A DNA stretch of 64,000 bases from Panonychus citri (GCF_014898815.1 NW_026515428.1:1302001-1366000), one strand, 5' to 3'. Shown: positions 12,976-24,246, numbered from the stretch's first letter. Numbers and translations: made by a program. The notes: generated from the letters alone by a model not told the origin.

Positions 12976-13559
12976 TACAATCGAAGATTTCAAGAAACGA
13001 AACCTCAACATTATCGTGTCAACATCAGAATTGATTGATTCATGTGAGGCAGAATTGAAGAGACATGAGGTTAAACCAATCTGTCAAATTGTGTTGATAA
13101 CATCACCCGAAGAAGAGGACAAGCTGATTAAAAATTCAGTCAAACCTGTTGTCTTACTTTCGATGAATCGAGTAAGACGACAGTACTCATCTTACTCAGC
13201 CGTGTCGCATGATAATTTCCTCAAGCATTGGGAATTGTTTAACAAGTTGTGTTTAAAATCGCATTCACAATTTCTGTTTGTGCTGAATGAAAAACATACC
13301 AAATTAAATTGTTGCTGGTCATTTTATTATCAGGGTGAAAGCTTGTCAAGAGTTGAATCTGATGGTTCAGCTAGGATCGATGGAAAGCTCGTTACTGATG
13401 TAAGTTGACCACGATTACTTTTCATTTCATAATATTTTTGCTTTATTTTATCAGATTGTATTTCAAGAAGGTCGAATCTACGATTCAATTCTGGATTTGA
13501 TGCTGATTTCAAATCAGCAATCAAGCAATACAAAAGCCGAGAGAGAGGAAATCAAATAA
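12976..13559 (+). pseudogene. Chimera: Dicer helicase-C segment joined in frame to a BACURD C-terminal half
   Basis: Bases 12976-13029 are Dicer (reading NTIEDFKKRNLNIIVSTS, the continuation of the shard that ends at 12378). The frame then passes directly into the BTB-protein sequence ELIDSCEAELKRHEVKPICQ and on to VTDV at about 13400. A terminal intron (13399-13455) and a last exon ending at 13559 match the gene at 28792-29775. The BTB domain itself (exon 1 and the first part of exon 2) is missing. There is no in-frame ATG before about 13162, so translation would need an upstream exon. More likely a rearrangement product than a working gene, although the kept frame is notable. Confidence 0.75.
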
Positions 13560-13565
13560 CAAACC

Positions 13566-13940
13566 CATTACCAAGTGCCTTTTCTTAATATAAATCAACC
13601 ACTATTGGCCTGTTACCCAGCACCAACTCGAACCTATTTTCCGTCGCAACCCAATAAGCCAAGTGTAAAATCATTGAAAAATCTGAAGCTGGTCCACCTC
13701 ATTCCCGAAATATGTCAATTTGAATTTTTTTCAGGCTACTGTGTCGAAGTCGCTTACACTTCAACAGCTCTCAATAGATGTTTGATTGCAAGTGAAATCC
13801 GTAAGCGCCTTTGCTCAGAGATTGGTTATGGTTAAGTTGACATACCTGCCTATGTGAAGATGACTTGGAAGTGTCAACGATTCACTAATTTTATCCCACT
13901 CAAAGTCGAGGTGAATGCTGTCACCCATTCAACCGAACCT
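13566..13940 (+). pseudogene. Dicer shard: PAZ-proximal region
   Basis: Corresponds to the intact Dicer at about 49243-49625. It starts just after the chimera's stop codon. A short deletion (after VEVAYT) and a stop replacing the Leu of YGLVDIPA at about 13833 break the frame. A paralogous shard at 29783-30165 sits in the same position after its BTB gene. Confidence 0.85.
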
Positions 13941-14236
13941 GTTGATCTATTATGAAGATTTCGTGAATCTCATCCTCCCTCTCCCTCTTCCTCTTTTTAT
14001 CATTTGCATATTGCTTTCTCTTAATAATTTAATAAATAACTAGATAACAGATTTTTATAACCAACACTCGTCTAATTGTTCTCATTCCTCACAATTAAAT
14101 CTCTTAGGGAAGAGTTTGTAATTTAATCAATTGATCAGTTGCTAAAAAACAATCAGGAAAAACTCCTTTTCCCAGAACAAATCGAGATTCTGACTTTCTG
14201 CTCAGCCGTTTGCATTTTTGAATTTACAATAAACTC

Positions 14237-14426
14237 AAAGTAGTCAATCGATCCACTTTGGAGATTTGAAATTGAATTCGACCAATTTACTTCCCCTTGA
14301 TGCGATAGGTGATAAAATGTTAATCTACTCGACTAAAGATCAGCTGAAAGTATCATTCGAGTTGATTGGAAACTTTGTTTTGAAGGAACGAGAACTCGAA
14401 AAACTTTCGAGAGTTCATATTCTATG
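14237..14426 (+). pseudogene. Dicer shard: end of DUF283 / start of platform region
   Basis: Corresponds to the intact Dicer at about 48724-48913. It keeps the longer form TTACTTCCCCTTGATG where the intact gene has TTACTTCCTTGATG. It is cut at the string GAGTTCATATTCT by the inverted-repeat element that follows. Confidence 0.85.
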
Positions 14427-14430
14427 ACAG

Positions 14431-14618
14431 TACATATAGAGCCAAAGACTTTGAATTTGCATAAATTTTTAATTATTTGCGCAAGCGAAGATCAATTTTG
14501 ATATCTAACTACTTTCAATATCAATACATATAATTTTATCTTTGTTTTGAATTTATCTTTAAATGATTAAAAATTTATGCAAACTGCAAGTCTTTGGCTG
14601 TATATGAAAATATATGTA
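14431..14618. mobile_element. 46-bp-inverted-repeat element, copy 1
   Basis: The left arm, beginning TACATATAGAGCCAAAGACT and running through TTTGCATAAATTTTTAAT, is repeated inverted at about 14562-14618 with a few mismatches. It sits exactly where the Dicer shard breaks off after GAGTTCATATTCT. Copies with the same break lie at 30676-30861 (both arms) and 18426-18517 (left arm only), so one insertion was later copied with the shard. Resembles a MITE-type element. I do not see an unambiguous target duplication. Confidence 0.75.
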
Positions 14619-14716
14619 ATATTGAGAGGGACGAAGACTGAGAGATTCTCAGAGATAAATTGGTCACATTACAAGGAAATGACGAAAGTCGGAAGACATT
14701 AACTGATCCCTTTCGT

Positions 14717-14754
14717 TATTATATATTATATATTATATATTATATATTATTATA
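14717..14754. repeat. 7-bp AT satellite (ATTATAT)n
   Basis: About four to five tandem units. The equivalent positions of the paralogous upstream regions (about 30955 and 21285) have only one or two units, so the tract expanded after duplication. Confidence 0.85.
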
Positions 14755-14847
14755 TTCGAGAACTAATTAGTGGTAACCAAGGTCTGAAGTTCAATTAATT
14801 GGAAGAATCAAATTAATTTATCTTTTTCTTCTAATCATCATGAGAAT

Positions 14848-15048
14848 CTTGTAAATTTCTCATTATTTTAAGATTTCTAATTATAAAAACGATCTTTTAA
14901 TTATGTTTTTGCATTTCTTTTGATGGGGTGGATTCGTTTCTGGTTATTTATTACTAGTTTTTAAGTTTCGCTTATCATTATCCAATTAACATCATAAGCT
15001 GTTTACTTTCTTGTGCTTGCAGTAAAAATCATCTAAAATTGTTCGAAG
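14848..15048 (+). promoter_or_regulatory. Conserved upstream block of the BTB genes
   Basis: A block with the pattern TTGTAAATTTCTCATNATTT, a spacer, ACGATCTTTTAATTA, then GGTGGATTNGTTTCTGGT, a TCCAATTAACATCATAAG box, and TTTACTTTCTTGTGCTTGCAG just before the start codon. The same order is found before the genes starting at 18813, 21605, 31261, 34134, 35773, 37489 and 39648, and its first part before the diverged gene at 24481. It is probably the shared promoter and 5' UTR. The CTTGCAG/TTACAG end could be a 3' splice site of a 5' UTR intron. I cannot place the transcription start. Confidence 0.6.
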
Positions 15049-15936
15049 ATGAGTGAATCCAACGATAAAAGTGAATCAGAACTTTCAAATGAAACTTTTA
15101 CTCCAGTTGAAAACGAACAAAGTGAATTTGTGAAGCTGAATGTTGGTGGATACTTATTTCAAACAACAATCGCTACACTCACGAAAGTCGATTGTATGTT
15201 CAAAGGGATGTTTTCAGAAGGATTCGAGGCTAAAAAGGATCCAGAAGGTAAGATATTTCAGATTCATATTAACGCATTTCGTTTTGGATGTTATTTTAAT
15301 CTCACTCATTCAATAGGCTGGATACTTATTGATAGGGATGGAAAACATTTTGGAAAAATTTTGCAATTTCTTCGAAACATGAAAGTTACTTTACCAGATA
15401 ATGTCGAAGAAATTCGGGAACTTTTAACTGAAGCTATTTACTATTCGATTGAAAAGTTAACTGTTTTATGTGAATCAGAGTTGCGAATATGCAAAGAGAA
15501 AAAATGTGTATTAATTACATCAAGTAATGAAACCTCTATGTTTATCATTCGAAACTCGTTCAAACCTGTCGTTAAATTGTACATTTCTCAAACCAACCTG
15601 TTGAATAAATGCAATACATTGACGGCGATAACAAATCTGTATAGAAATGTTGACCTTTTTGATAAATTGTGCAGCAATACAGATGGTCGAATCGTTTATA
15701 TCAAGAATTTGGCTAAAGATGATACACGATGTTATTGGACATTCTATGAGCATCACGGTAAACAGGTTGGCTTTATTGATTGCATTTTTAACACTCTACC
15801 CCAAATTACGGTAAGGCTCATAGTAAATCAGTTTTTTGGATGACTTCTAATAAATGTTTCTCATTATTTTTAACAGGTGAGCTTCTCAGAGGGTCAAATA
15901 TACGAAAAAGTTTTGCAATTACTTGTAAATGATTAA
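15049..15936 (+). CDS. BACURD/KCTD-like BTB adaptor, C-terminal type I (BTB gene 1)
   Basis: Three exons, 15049-15247, 15317-15810 and 15877-15936, encode 250 residues. Exon 1 plus the start of exon 2 form a T1-type BTB domain (EFVKLNVGGYLFQTT at about 27-41, then GWILIDRDGKHFGKILQFLR). This is the pattern of KCTD10/KCTD13/TNFAIP1, which are adaptors for Cullin-3 ubiquitin ligases. The C-terminal region (KPVVKLYISQTNLLNK to CYWTFYEHHGK) and last exon VSFSEGQIYEKVLQLLVND also align with BACURD proteins (FPEARIYEETL in human). Intron 1 is 69 nt without a stop, so its retention would add 23 residues in frame. Polyadenylation-type AATAAA follows at about 15993. Substrate unknown. Confidence 0.9.
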
Positions 15937-16437
15937 AACAATGGACTCTAATTATTTGCTTGATTTTGATTTTGTTTTGACCTTACTTGCATTAAATAAA
16001 TATACTGTCCCGAACAGATCAAAATCCTTGGTGTCAATTCTTACTCGTCATTCACCTTCTTAACTGCTGAGAGCACAATCGAATCTTTAACAACCGAGCA
16101 GTCATATAATACAAGGTCAAAGATCAATAGAAAGGTGAATTCAAGTTGATTAGCAACTCCAGAAACAAGAACTCAAAAATGCGAAAACAAAAATTGATAG
16201 ATAATTTAATGCAGAGTTGAATTATAAGAAATTCTCTCTCAGGTAAACGATGTAATATCTTAAAACGTTCTTATTGCATTATCGTTTAATATATTTCAAG
16301 GTAATGAATCATGAAACATTTACAACAGAAGACGGTGAGCATGAAGATGATTCCGAGGATTCACAATCAACCTAAAAAATTTACTTGTGAAGTAATTAAA
16401 AGACAAAGCTAAGTGCTAAAGACGACACGATTTTCTA

Positions 16438-16640
16438 CTGTGATCATTTACTTGCCGATGCTTTTACCAAAGATCAACACTGAGAAAATTTATTCTTCCA
16501 CATCATTTGAGTCAATCTTTGAAACTGAATGTCGGTGGATCTTTATTCCAAACATCAATCGCTACTCTTACGAAAGTTGATTGTATATTCAAAGAGCTGT
16601 TTTCCCGAGGATTCGAGGTCCGAACTGATTCAGAGGGTAA
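16438..16640 (+). pseudogene. Dicer scrap joined to a BTB exon-1 remnant
   Basis: 16438-16505 corresponds to the intact Dicer at about 48184-48260. 16506-16640 reads as a BTB exon 1 (LKLNVGGSLFQTSIATLTK followed by a changed FKELFSRGFEV) up to the exon-1 donor position, with no exon 2. The paired copy is at about 32640-32850. Confidence 0.8.
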
Positions 16641-16680
16641 AATTTCAAATTCATATTAAAACATTTTTTCCCACTAAAAG

Positions 16681-17735
16681 ACGAGGTGAATAATGTCACC
16701 CATTCAACCAAACCTGTTGATCTTTCACCTGTAAACGTTACTACAAACTACATGAAAAGACCAACCTTACTGCATCTACATTATCATTGGATAAGTTTGA
16801 AGGTCTAGATGATGAAACTGAAGACAGTGATGAAGATGAATATGAAGAATTGTCAGATTTTGAAGATGATTCCGAAGATTCGATTGAAAATCACAATAAA
16901 TCTAAAGAATTCAACCCTGAAGTACTTGAAAGACAAAACTCTGCCAAAAACGACCCAAATGACGCGATCGAAATCTTCCAGACCAACAGAGCGACCATAT
17001 TCAGTGCTAAACCTGCACCCGCTATCGCTTCAGTCAAATGGACTGACAGGAGTATTAAAATCAACTGCGACATTAAAAAGATTGGTCAACAGCTTGGAGA
17101 TAAATCACTAAGACTAGAAAGGCTAGAAAACGACGAGATTGAAAAAATGGTCGCCGATTCTATTAAACTTAACGATTTCAACCTAGAGAACAGTCTCATC
17201 ATTTCAACAAATTCTATTTATCAAGACCATTCATCTACTTACAAATATGGCCTACCAATTGAACTTATTATCGAAGCGATGACCACGAAGAAGCACAATC
17301 CGTTCATCAACTTGGAACGATTAGAAATCATTGGCGATTCTTTCCTTAAATACATCGTGTTATCATTTCTTTTTCTTAAATTATACGATTTGAACGAAGC
17401 ACGAATTACTTTTCTAAAGATGAACCTAATCTCGAACTTTAATCTTCTTCATCTTGGTCGATCGAAAGGATTAGCTCAACATATTTGTGACAGAACATTT
17501 TATCCTCGAGCTAATTGGTAATCGAACACCTATTCAGCTATTCATCTACAAATCGAGAGTTTACCGAGCAAGAAATTTCCGATAAAAGTATCGCTGACAT
17601 GGTCGAGGGTATGATCGGGGCTCATCTAACCTGTTTAGGTGAAGATGCAGCTATTCAATTCCTTTGTTGGATTAGACCCTCCCTAGAGCTCTCTGATTGC
17701 TCGTCATCTATGAGTTGATCTCGAAGTTAACAAGT
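16681..17735 (+). pseudogene. Dicer shard: acidic linker and RNase IIIa domain
   Basis: Corresponds to the intact Dicer at about 49590-50660. It includes the acidic DSDEDEYEELSDFEDD linker and the RNase IIIa catalytic block LERLEIIGDSFLKYIV. A stop at 17519 replaces the Leu codon of ANWLPP, and the end diverges after CLGEDAAIQFLCW. An open frame of 244 codons (16787-17521) remains but lacks the second catalytic half. There is a small deletion after LDDET compared with the intact copy. Confidence 0.85.
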
Positions 17736-17751
17736 GGTTAACAGGAGATAA

Positions 17752-18035
17752 TCTAGAATACCGCTTATTTTGTTTGCTTTGCGCCAGAAGATCAGAAAAT
17801 TGAATTGAAGAACACTATCAATATGTATGATCTTACTGAAAAAAGGACTTCCCAATTATCAAAACCTCGAATTTCAAGTGACCTTTTTAACTCGAATGGT
17901 TAAGAATTTTTGAGATCAACTGACGGTGGAATCTAACCTTACAGTGAGAGTAAAAGTCGAGTCATTTTTTACTGTGATCATTTACCTGCCGATGCCAGAA
18001 AAGTGCTTAAAATCAACACTGAGAAAATTTATTCT
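17752..18035 (+). pseudogene. Dicer shard: helicase-C end
   Basis: Corresponds to about 47968-48245 of the intact Dicer (AYFVFFAPEDQKIEVKNTIN on), with small indels and stops. It follows an RNase IIIa shard, so the Dicer order is reversed (helicase after RNase III). The same odd junction recurs at 22932-23465, showing that the scrambled unit was itself duplicated. Confidence 0.85.
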
Positions 18036-18261
18036 CAAAATAAAATTGTAATAAAATTTATAGTTATTACCGGAAAAGGTAATAATTAGTTATTACTTTT
18101 AGAGTTTTAGAGTAGAGCACGAGTAACCGTTCATGAGAAATTCTGATTGAAATGAAAGAAAAGATTCAATTCGAACAATTCGAAAAGAGGAAAATGTGAA
18201 CAACGGTAAGACCAAACGTCAAATGTGTGCGAGATTTGAGATTAATTTCAGCTCATATTAT

Positions 18262-18517
18262 TCGGTTGTTTAATTTACTTCCACTCGATGAGATTGGTGA
18301 TAAAAAGTCAATCTACTCGACCAAAGATCAACTGAAAGTATCGTTCAAGTTGATTAGAAACTTTGTCTTAAAGGAACAAGAACTCGAAAATCTGAAAACT
18401 TCCAAGAGTTCATATTCTATAAGAGTACATGTACAGCCAAAGACTCTGAGTTTGCATAAATTGTTAATCATTTGCGCAAGTAATGGTAATCAAGTGAAGT
18501 TTACTTTCGATATCTAA
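18262..18517 (+). pseudogene. Dicer shard cut by the 46-bp-inverted-repeat element (copy 3, left arm)
   Basis: 18262-18424 corresponds to about 48755-48915 of the intact Dicer, again with the longer frame-keeping form (TTACTTCCACTCGATG). From 18426 it passes into the left arm of the inverted-repeat element at the same break point as at 14431. The right arm is missing here. Confidence 0.8.
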
Positions 18518-18812
18518 CATCTTCCAATATTTGTGGTAACTAAAGTCTGAAGTTCAATTAATTGGAAGAATCAAATTAAATTATTGTTTTTCTTCTAATT
18601 ATCATGAGAATCTTGTAAATTTCTCATCATTTTAAGATTTCCTATTATAAAAACGATCTTTTAATTATGTTTTTGCATTTCTTTTGATGGCGTGGATTTG
18701 TTTCTGGTTACTTATTACTAGTTTTTAAGTTTCGCTTATCATTATCCAATTGACATCATAAGCTATTTACTTTCTTGTGCTTGCAGTAAAAATTTTCTAA
18801 AATTGTTCCAAG

Positions 18813-19709
18813 ATGAGTGAATCCAACGATAAAAATGAATCAGAACTTCCAACTGAAGCTCTTACTCCAGTTGAAAATGAACAAAGTGAATTTGTGAAGC
18901 TAAATGTCGGTGGATTTTTATTCCAAACAACAATGGCTACACTCACGAAAGTCGATTGTATGTTCAAAGGGATGTTTTCAGAAGGATTCGAGGCTCAAAA
19001 GGATCCAGAAGGTAAGATATTTCAGATTCATGTTAACGCATCTTGTTTTGGATAATATTTTAATCTCACTCATTCAATAGGTTGGATACTTATTGATAGG
19101 GATGGAAAACATTTTGGAAAAATTTTGGAATTCCTACGAAACACGGAAATTACTTTACCAGATAATGTTAAAGAAATTCGGGAACTTTTAACTGAAGCTA
19201 TTTACTATTCGATTGAAAGGCTAACTGTTTTATGTGAATCAGAGTTGCGAATATGCAGAGAGAGAAAAAAAAGTGCACTAATCACATCAAGTAATGAAAG
19301 CTCTTCGTTTATCATTCGAAACTCGTTTAAACCTGTCGTTAAATTGTACATTTCTCAAACCAACCTGTTGGATAAATGCAATTCATTCACGGCGATAACA
19401 AATTTGTATAGAAATGTTGACCTTTTTGATAAATTGTGCAGCAATACAAATGGTCGAATCGTTTATATCAAGAATTTGTCTAAAGATGATACACAATGTA
19501 ATTGGACATTCTATGAGCACCACGGTAAACAGATTGACTATATTGATTGCATTACTAGTACTCCTCCATCCGCAATTACGGTAAGGCTCATAGTAAATGA
19601 GTTTTTTGGATAACTTCTAATAAATGTTTCTCATTATTTTTAACAGGTGAGCTTCTCAGAGGGTCAAATATACGAAAAAGTTTTAAGGCTAGTTGTGAAT
19701 GGCAAATAA
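18813..19709 (+). CDS. BACURD/KCTD-like BTB adaptor, C-terminal type I (BTB gene 2)
   Basis: Exons 18813-19011, 19081-19580 and 19647-19709 encode 253 residues. BTB part EFVKLNVGGFLFQTTMATLTK, then GWILIDRDGKHFGKILEFLR. The C-terminal region is of the KLYISQTNLLDK type and ends VSFSEGQIYEKVLRLVVNGK. Exon 1 and about 270 bp upstream are virtually identical to the gene at 21605, yet the two proteins part company after TEAIYYSI, where the other gene has the RLTIIH type. AATAAA lies about 50 nt after the stop. The conserved upstream block is at about 18606-18812. Confidence 0.9.
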
Positions 19710-21300
19710 TCAAACAAAAGGACTCAATGTGCTTTCGTTTTAATCTTGTTCGTTTTAAATAAACATAAAATTGAACCAGAATCTTTCCTCTTCTCTATCA
19801 AACTTGTTTTCATACCTTTTTAGCGCGAAAATGCATTGTAAAAATTTTTACGTTTCATTCCATAGAATAAGTTTAGAAGACAACAAGAAAATATTTTCCT
19901 TTCATGTTTTCGATATCAGGATGAGTTTTTTTTTATTAATAATTACATGTAGATCGTAAAAAGCTTTTTCATAATTTACGTGTCTGCCCATGTAATCGTT
20001 TCACTCAATATTTTGGGATATTCAGTTGACAATTTCTTTGTGATTTCGAATAAATCGAAAGAAGAAAAAGATTTGTCTTTTTGCATTACTGCAAGTCGGT
20101 TAGCAACAAAAATTCCCTTGATCATGTGAGAGCTTGTTATTATTTTAAACGGTCAATGTTTATGTTCTCATTTAATTCGCTAATGCTCCTTAGCTTCATA
20201 ATATGAGTCAACTTTTATCAGATTTTCATGAATAAGTTGTCTAATCCGTTGTTACATATTCGTTTCGTCATGGCTTCATGGTCTCGTTCTATGCTTTTCA
20301 AGGGTAGAATTGTTTAGGGGAAAAACAGCATTGAGTGTTTCATATTTTAAGTTTTATGTTGGAAGAAAAAATGTCAGCTAGAAATTATTAACTGAACCAA
20401 GGGCTGAGAAACAAGATTCTAAAAACAAATCAAGAACTGATTCAATATAAAGGGCGTTGAGGATAAGGTGATAAAATGAATAAACAGATCCTCCTTTTCC
20501 AAACACTTTATCCTTAACATCCTTTATTAATTTTATCATCGCAGAATAATCACTAACAATTCATTTATTCATTCATTTCCTAATAGTTATAACGATTCAC
20601 GATTTGTTATACGAAGATGTAATAAAAAATAGGAATCGTATAGACATGGAAAAAATATCAGCAGAAAGAAGACAAAGATATTCAACAACAAAAAATAGAA
20701 CCAATGTCATGAATGGTCAGGGTCAAAAGCTATTAATTAATGCAAAAAAGTGCGTTAAATTGACCAAATTAAAATGTTAATTAGATTAATAAGAGGATTA
20801 GACAGAAAAGAAAGAGGAAAGGGAGAGAGAAGGGATGAATTATGACATACGGGGCAATGAAAGGGGAGAGAGAAGATGGAGTATCAGATAAATATAAGTT
20901 TTTTAATTGTATAAACCGCATGCTTTTGCATATCAAACCTTCGAGAGGTTAATCAAAAGTTTTGATCACTCTGTTTAACTTGAATGTGAACAAAATGATT
21001 GTGATGATGATGAAATTGACCAAAAAAGACAAAAAAGATCATATTCATGAATTTGATCTCTTAAATTTACTCAGAAAAGCGAGCAATGTTGATCGCATGA
21101 TTTGTCTTGTAACGATTATCTTTTTTCATGCTGATAATAATCCAATTAGTTTTGCATAAATTTGAACATCTCATAGAAGGACGGAAAATAAATACGAAAT
21201 AAGAAAGAATTGAGCACAATATGTAGAGGGATGGAGAATGAGAGATTCTCAGAGATAAATCGATCACATTACAAGAAAATGACGTTATTATATATATTTC
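19710..21300. other. Intergenic stretch without a recognisable gene
   Basis: AT-rich, with no BTB or Dicer homology that I can see until about 21170, where the shared upstream DNA of the next BTB gene begins. An imperfect inverted repeat lies at 20446-20528. Small open frames here (for example 20962-21159) resemble nothing. Confidence 0.5.
20446..20528. repeat. Imperfect 25-bp inverted repeat
   Basis: TATAAAGGGCGTTGAGGATA (left arm, to about 20470) pairs with the inverted right arm 20504-20528, with about four mismatches and a 33-nt centre. It could be a small MITE remnant or a hairpin. Confidence 0.6.
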
Positions 21301-21604
21301 GTTATTATATTTGAGAACTGATTAGTGGTACTCAAAGTCTGAAGTTCAATTAATTGGAAGAATCAAATTAAATTATTGTTTTTCTTCTAATTATCATGAG
21401 AATCTTGTAAATTTCTCATCATTTTAAGATTTCCTATTATAAAAACGATCTTTTAATTATGTTTTTGCATTTCTTTTGATGGCGTGGATTTGTTTCTGGT
21501 TACTTATTACTAGTTTTTAAGTTTCGCTTATCATTATCCAATTGACATTCTAAGCTGTTTAGTTTCTTGTGCTTGCAGTAAAAATTTTCTAAAATTGTTC
21601 CAAG

Positions 21605-22505
21605 ATGAGTGAATCCAACGATAAAAATGAATCAGAACTTCCAACTGAAGCTCTTACTCCAGTTGAAAATGAACAAAGTGAATTTGTGAAGCTAAATGTC
21701 GGTGGATTTTTATTCCAAACAACAATGGCTACACTCACGAAAGTCGATTGTATGTTCAAAGGGATGTTTTCAGAAGGATTCGAGGCTCAAAAGGATCCAG
21801 AAGGTAAGATATTTCAGATTCATGTTAACGCATCTTGTTTTGGATAATATTTTAATCTCACTCATTCAATAGGTTGGATACTTATTGATAGAGATGGAAA
21901 ACATTTTGGAAAAATTTTGGAATTTCTACGAAACATGGAAATTACTTTACCAGATAACGTTAAAGAAATTCGGGAACTTTTAACTGAAGCTATTTATTAT
22001 TCAATCAAAGCTGTGGTTCATGATTGCGAGAGTAAGTTAAAGAGGTTGAAAAAAGGCGCACAAATTGTATTTACCACATCTATCGAAAATGCCCCGATGG
22101 CCGGTTCTGTATTTCCATTCAAGCCTGAAGTTAGATTGACGATTATTCATCCTGGAACTTCATCGAGTAGATACTCAGGTCAATCGATTGAAAATCTTTG
22201 TAAAAATTATCAACTTTTTGATAATTTATGCCTTAGATCTAATGGCCAAATTGGTTTGGTCAAGAGTGTTTCAAAAGATCAACCAATTTGCACATGGTCT
22301 TTTCTTGGATATAATGGATCACCTCGTGAAGTCTCTTGTATCAGAATCGTGAACAGCTACCCCCAAGTAAGCTTCTCTCCTTTTAAACAATATTACAGAA
22401 TCTAATGGAAATTTTCACTTTCATTTCACTTCTATATTGCAACAGGTTGATTTTCCAGAGGGCCAAATATACGAAAATGTTTTGCAATTACTTGCAAATG
22501 ATTAA
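21605..22505 (+). CDS. BACURD/KCTD-like BTB adaptor, C-terminal type II (BTB gene 3)
   Basis: Exons 21605-21803, 21873-22366 and 22446-22505 encode 250 residues. The first two thirds of the BTB region equal gene 2 at 18813. After TEAIYYSI the protein switches to a different C-terminal half (KPEVRLTIIHPGTSSSRYSG, IENLCKNYQLFDNLCLRSNG), shared in type with the genes at 35773 and 39648, and ends VDFPEGQIYENVLQLLAND. The fold equivalent to human BACURD C-termini (LFDxL, CxWSF) is kept. Likely role: Cullin-3 adaptor with a different substrate specificity. Conserved upstream block at about 21398-21604. Confidence 0.9.
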
Positions 22506-22674
22506 AACAATGGACTCTAATTATGCGCTTTATTGGGATTTGTTTTGACCTTACTTGGATTGAATAAATATATTGTCCCGAACAAATCAAAATCTTTGGT
22601 CTCAATTCTTACTCTTCATTTACCTTCTCAACTGCTGAGAGCACAATCGAATTTTTAACAACCGAGCGGTCATA

Positions 22675-22876
22675 CAGTCACCCAAATTGCGTTTGGAACA
22701 AAAATTAAATCATTCGCGCACAGAAAGAAATCAAATTGTGATTAACTTCAATGTCTTATCGAAACTTCAATGTTTCTTATGTTAAATTTTATTTTATCAA
22801 TTCATAGATAAATAGTTTAATTGATTGTGTGCGCGAGTGATTAGATTTTGTTATCAACTCAATTTTGGTGGCTATT
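22675..22876. mobile_element. About 200-bp terminal-inverted-repeat insertion downstream of BTB gene 3
   Basis: The left end CAGTCACCCAAATTGCGTTT and inner AAATCATTCGCGCACA pair with the inverted right end around TGTGCGCGAGTGATTAGATT and CAATTTTGGTGGC. Paralogous flanks at about 16100-16115 and 32310-32325 read straight through (GTCATATAATACAAGG) and so represent the empty site. The insertion splits that string at a TA. Exact right boundary uncertain by a few bases. Confidence 0.75.
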
Positions 22877-22931
22877 TAATACAAGGTCAAAGATAAATAG
22901 AAAGGTGAATTCGAGTTGATTAGCAACTCTA

Positions 22932-23465
22932 GAAACCTTACCACCATTCTATTCATCTGCAAATCGAGAGTTTACCGAGCAAGAAATTTCCGATAAAAGT
23001 ATCGCTGACATGGTCGAGGGTATGATCGGGGCTCATCTAACCTGTTTAGGTGAAGATGCAGCTATTCAATTCCTTTGTTGGATTAGACCCTCCCTAGAGC
23101 TCTCTGATTGCTCGTCATCTATGAGTTGATCTCGAAGTCAAGAAATGGTTAACAGGAGATAATCTAGAATACCGCTTATTTTGTTTGCTTTGCGCCAGAA
23201 GATCAGAAAATTGAATTGAAGAACACTATCAATACATGTATGTATCATCTTACTGAAAAAAGGAATTCCCAATTATCAAAAGCCTGACTTTTCAAGTGAC
23301 CTTTTAAACTCGAATGGTGACGAATTTTTGAGCTCAACTGAAAGTGGAATCTTACCTTATAGTGAGAGTAAAAATTGAGTCATTTTCTATTGTGATCATT
23401 TACCTGCCGATGCTTTTACCAGAAAAGTGCCAAAGATCAACACAGAGAAAATTTATTCTTAAAAT
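22932..23465 (+). pseudogene. Dicer shards: RNase IIIa end followed by helicase-C end
   Basis: 22932-23135 corresponds to about 50450-50650 and 23155-23465 to about 47968-48250 of the intact Dicer. The reversed order and the odd replacement CWIRPSLELSDCSSSMS are shared with 17527-18035, so both descend from one rearranged unit. Stops and indels throughout. Confidence 0.85.
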
Positions 23466-23489
23466 AAATAACTAAAGTTAGTAGAAAAT

Positions 23490-24084
23490 ATCACCACTTC
23501 ACAAGTTGATCATTTCCGGTAGAAAGCAATTGGATAAACAATTAGCAGAAATGGACGCTTATTATGAAGCAGTTAAAATCCTTTGGGCTCATGAAGAGCT
23601 GGACGGTGGTTTTCGACCTTTGGATAGTAAAGTTATCTTGGATAAACTTATAGAAAAGTACAACCTGAAGACGGATCGAACTGAACTCAAAGATTGGGAA
23701 AAAGAATGTAACTCAATTCGAAAAGTTTGGAGAGAGGAAAACGAGATAAATGGCAACAATAAACGAGAAGCACCAGAATTTCCACCAAAACCTGGTACTC
23801 ACAATAAGCGCTGTCGATATGGTTTGGTCTATTCGAAAGTTCTTACCGGTTATCAATCTATGGATTCACCTTGTTGGCTTTATAAATTGACCTTAACAAA
23901 AGTAACAAGTGGTCAATTGATCCACTTCGGAGATTTGGGATTGATTTCGTTTAATTTACTTTCACTTGATGTAATTGGTCAAAAGGAGCTAAAGGTTTTA
24001 GGTCAACCGTTTGCATTTTATAATTTACAACAAATTGTCATCATTCATTCAATGTCACCACAAGAAACGATTATCCAGTGCTGA
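23490..24084 (+). pseudogene. Dicer shard: DUF283 region with open frame
   Basis: Corresponds to about 48302-48800 of the intact Dicer. The frame is open for 192 codons (23506-24084) and holds IISGRKQLDKQLAEMDAYYE through the basic NKRCRYGLVYSKVL region. It reads through the position of the intact gene's frame break because it has the longer form (TTACTTTCACTTGATG). The last 30 codons are unrelated to Dicer. No plausible start or catalytic domain, so a fragment. Confidence 0.8.
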
Positions 24085-24246
24085 GCTAAGAATTGGTCAT
24101 TACCATTCTTAGAACTGATTATTCACTCTACCGAAATGATCTTTTCTTTACTGTAAACATTAACTGAATAAATAAATATATGCAAACAGTTAAATTACAT
24201 ACAATTAATTGCTTGTTAAAATTCGGAATCGAATTGCTCTTTTGTC

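Larger units (their letters stand above)
13028..17520. repeat. Segmental duplication, copy 1 (partner about 29243-33590)
   Basis: About 4.4 kb whose order of parts is repeated 16.2 kb downstream: BTB C-terminal half, Dicer PAZ shard, Dicer DUF283 shard, 46-bp inverted-repeat element, complete BTB gene (15049 / 31261), BTB exon-1 remnant (16506 / 32730), then Dicer RNase IIIa shard. The copies are nearly identical over most of their length but differ by indels. Confidence 0.85.

Noticed and set aside
15520..15756. Antisense frame within BTB gene 1 (and its twin at 31729-31965)
   Set aside because: Conserved only because the sense exon is duplicated. Gene 2, an equally close relative, does not keep it.
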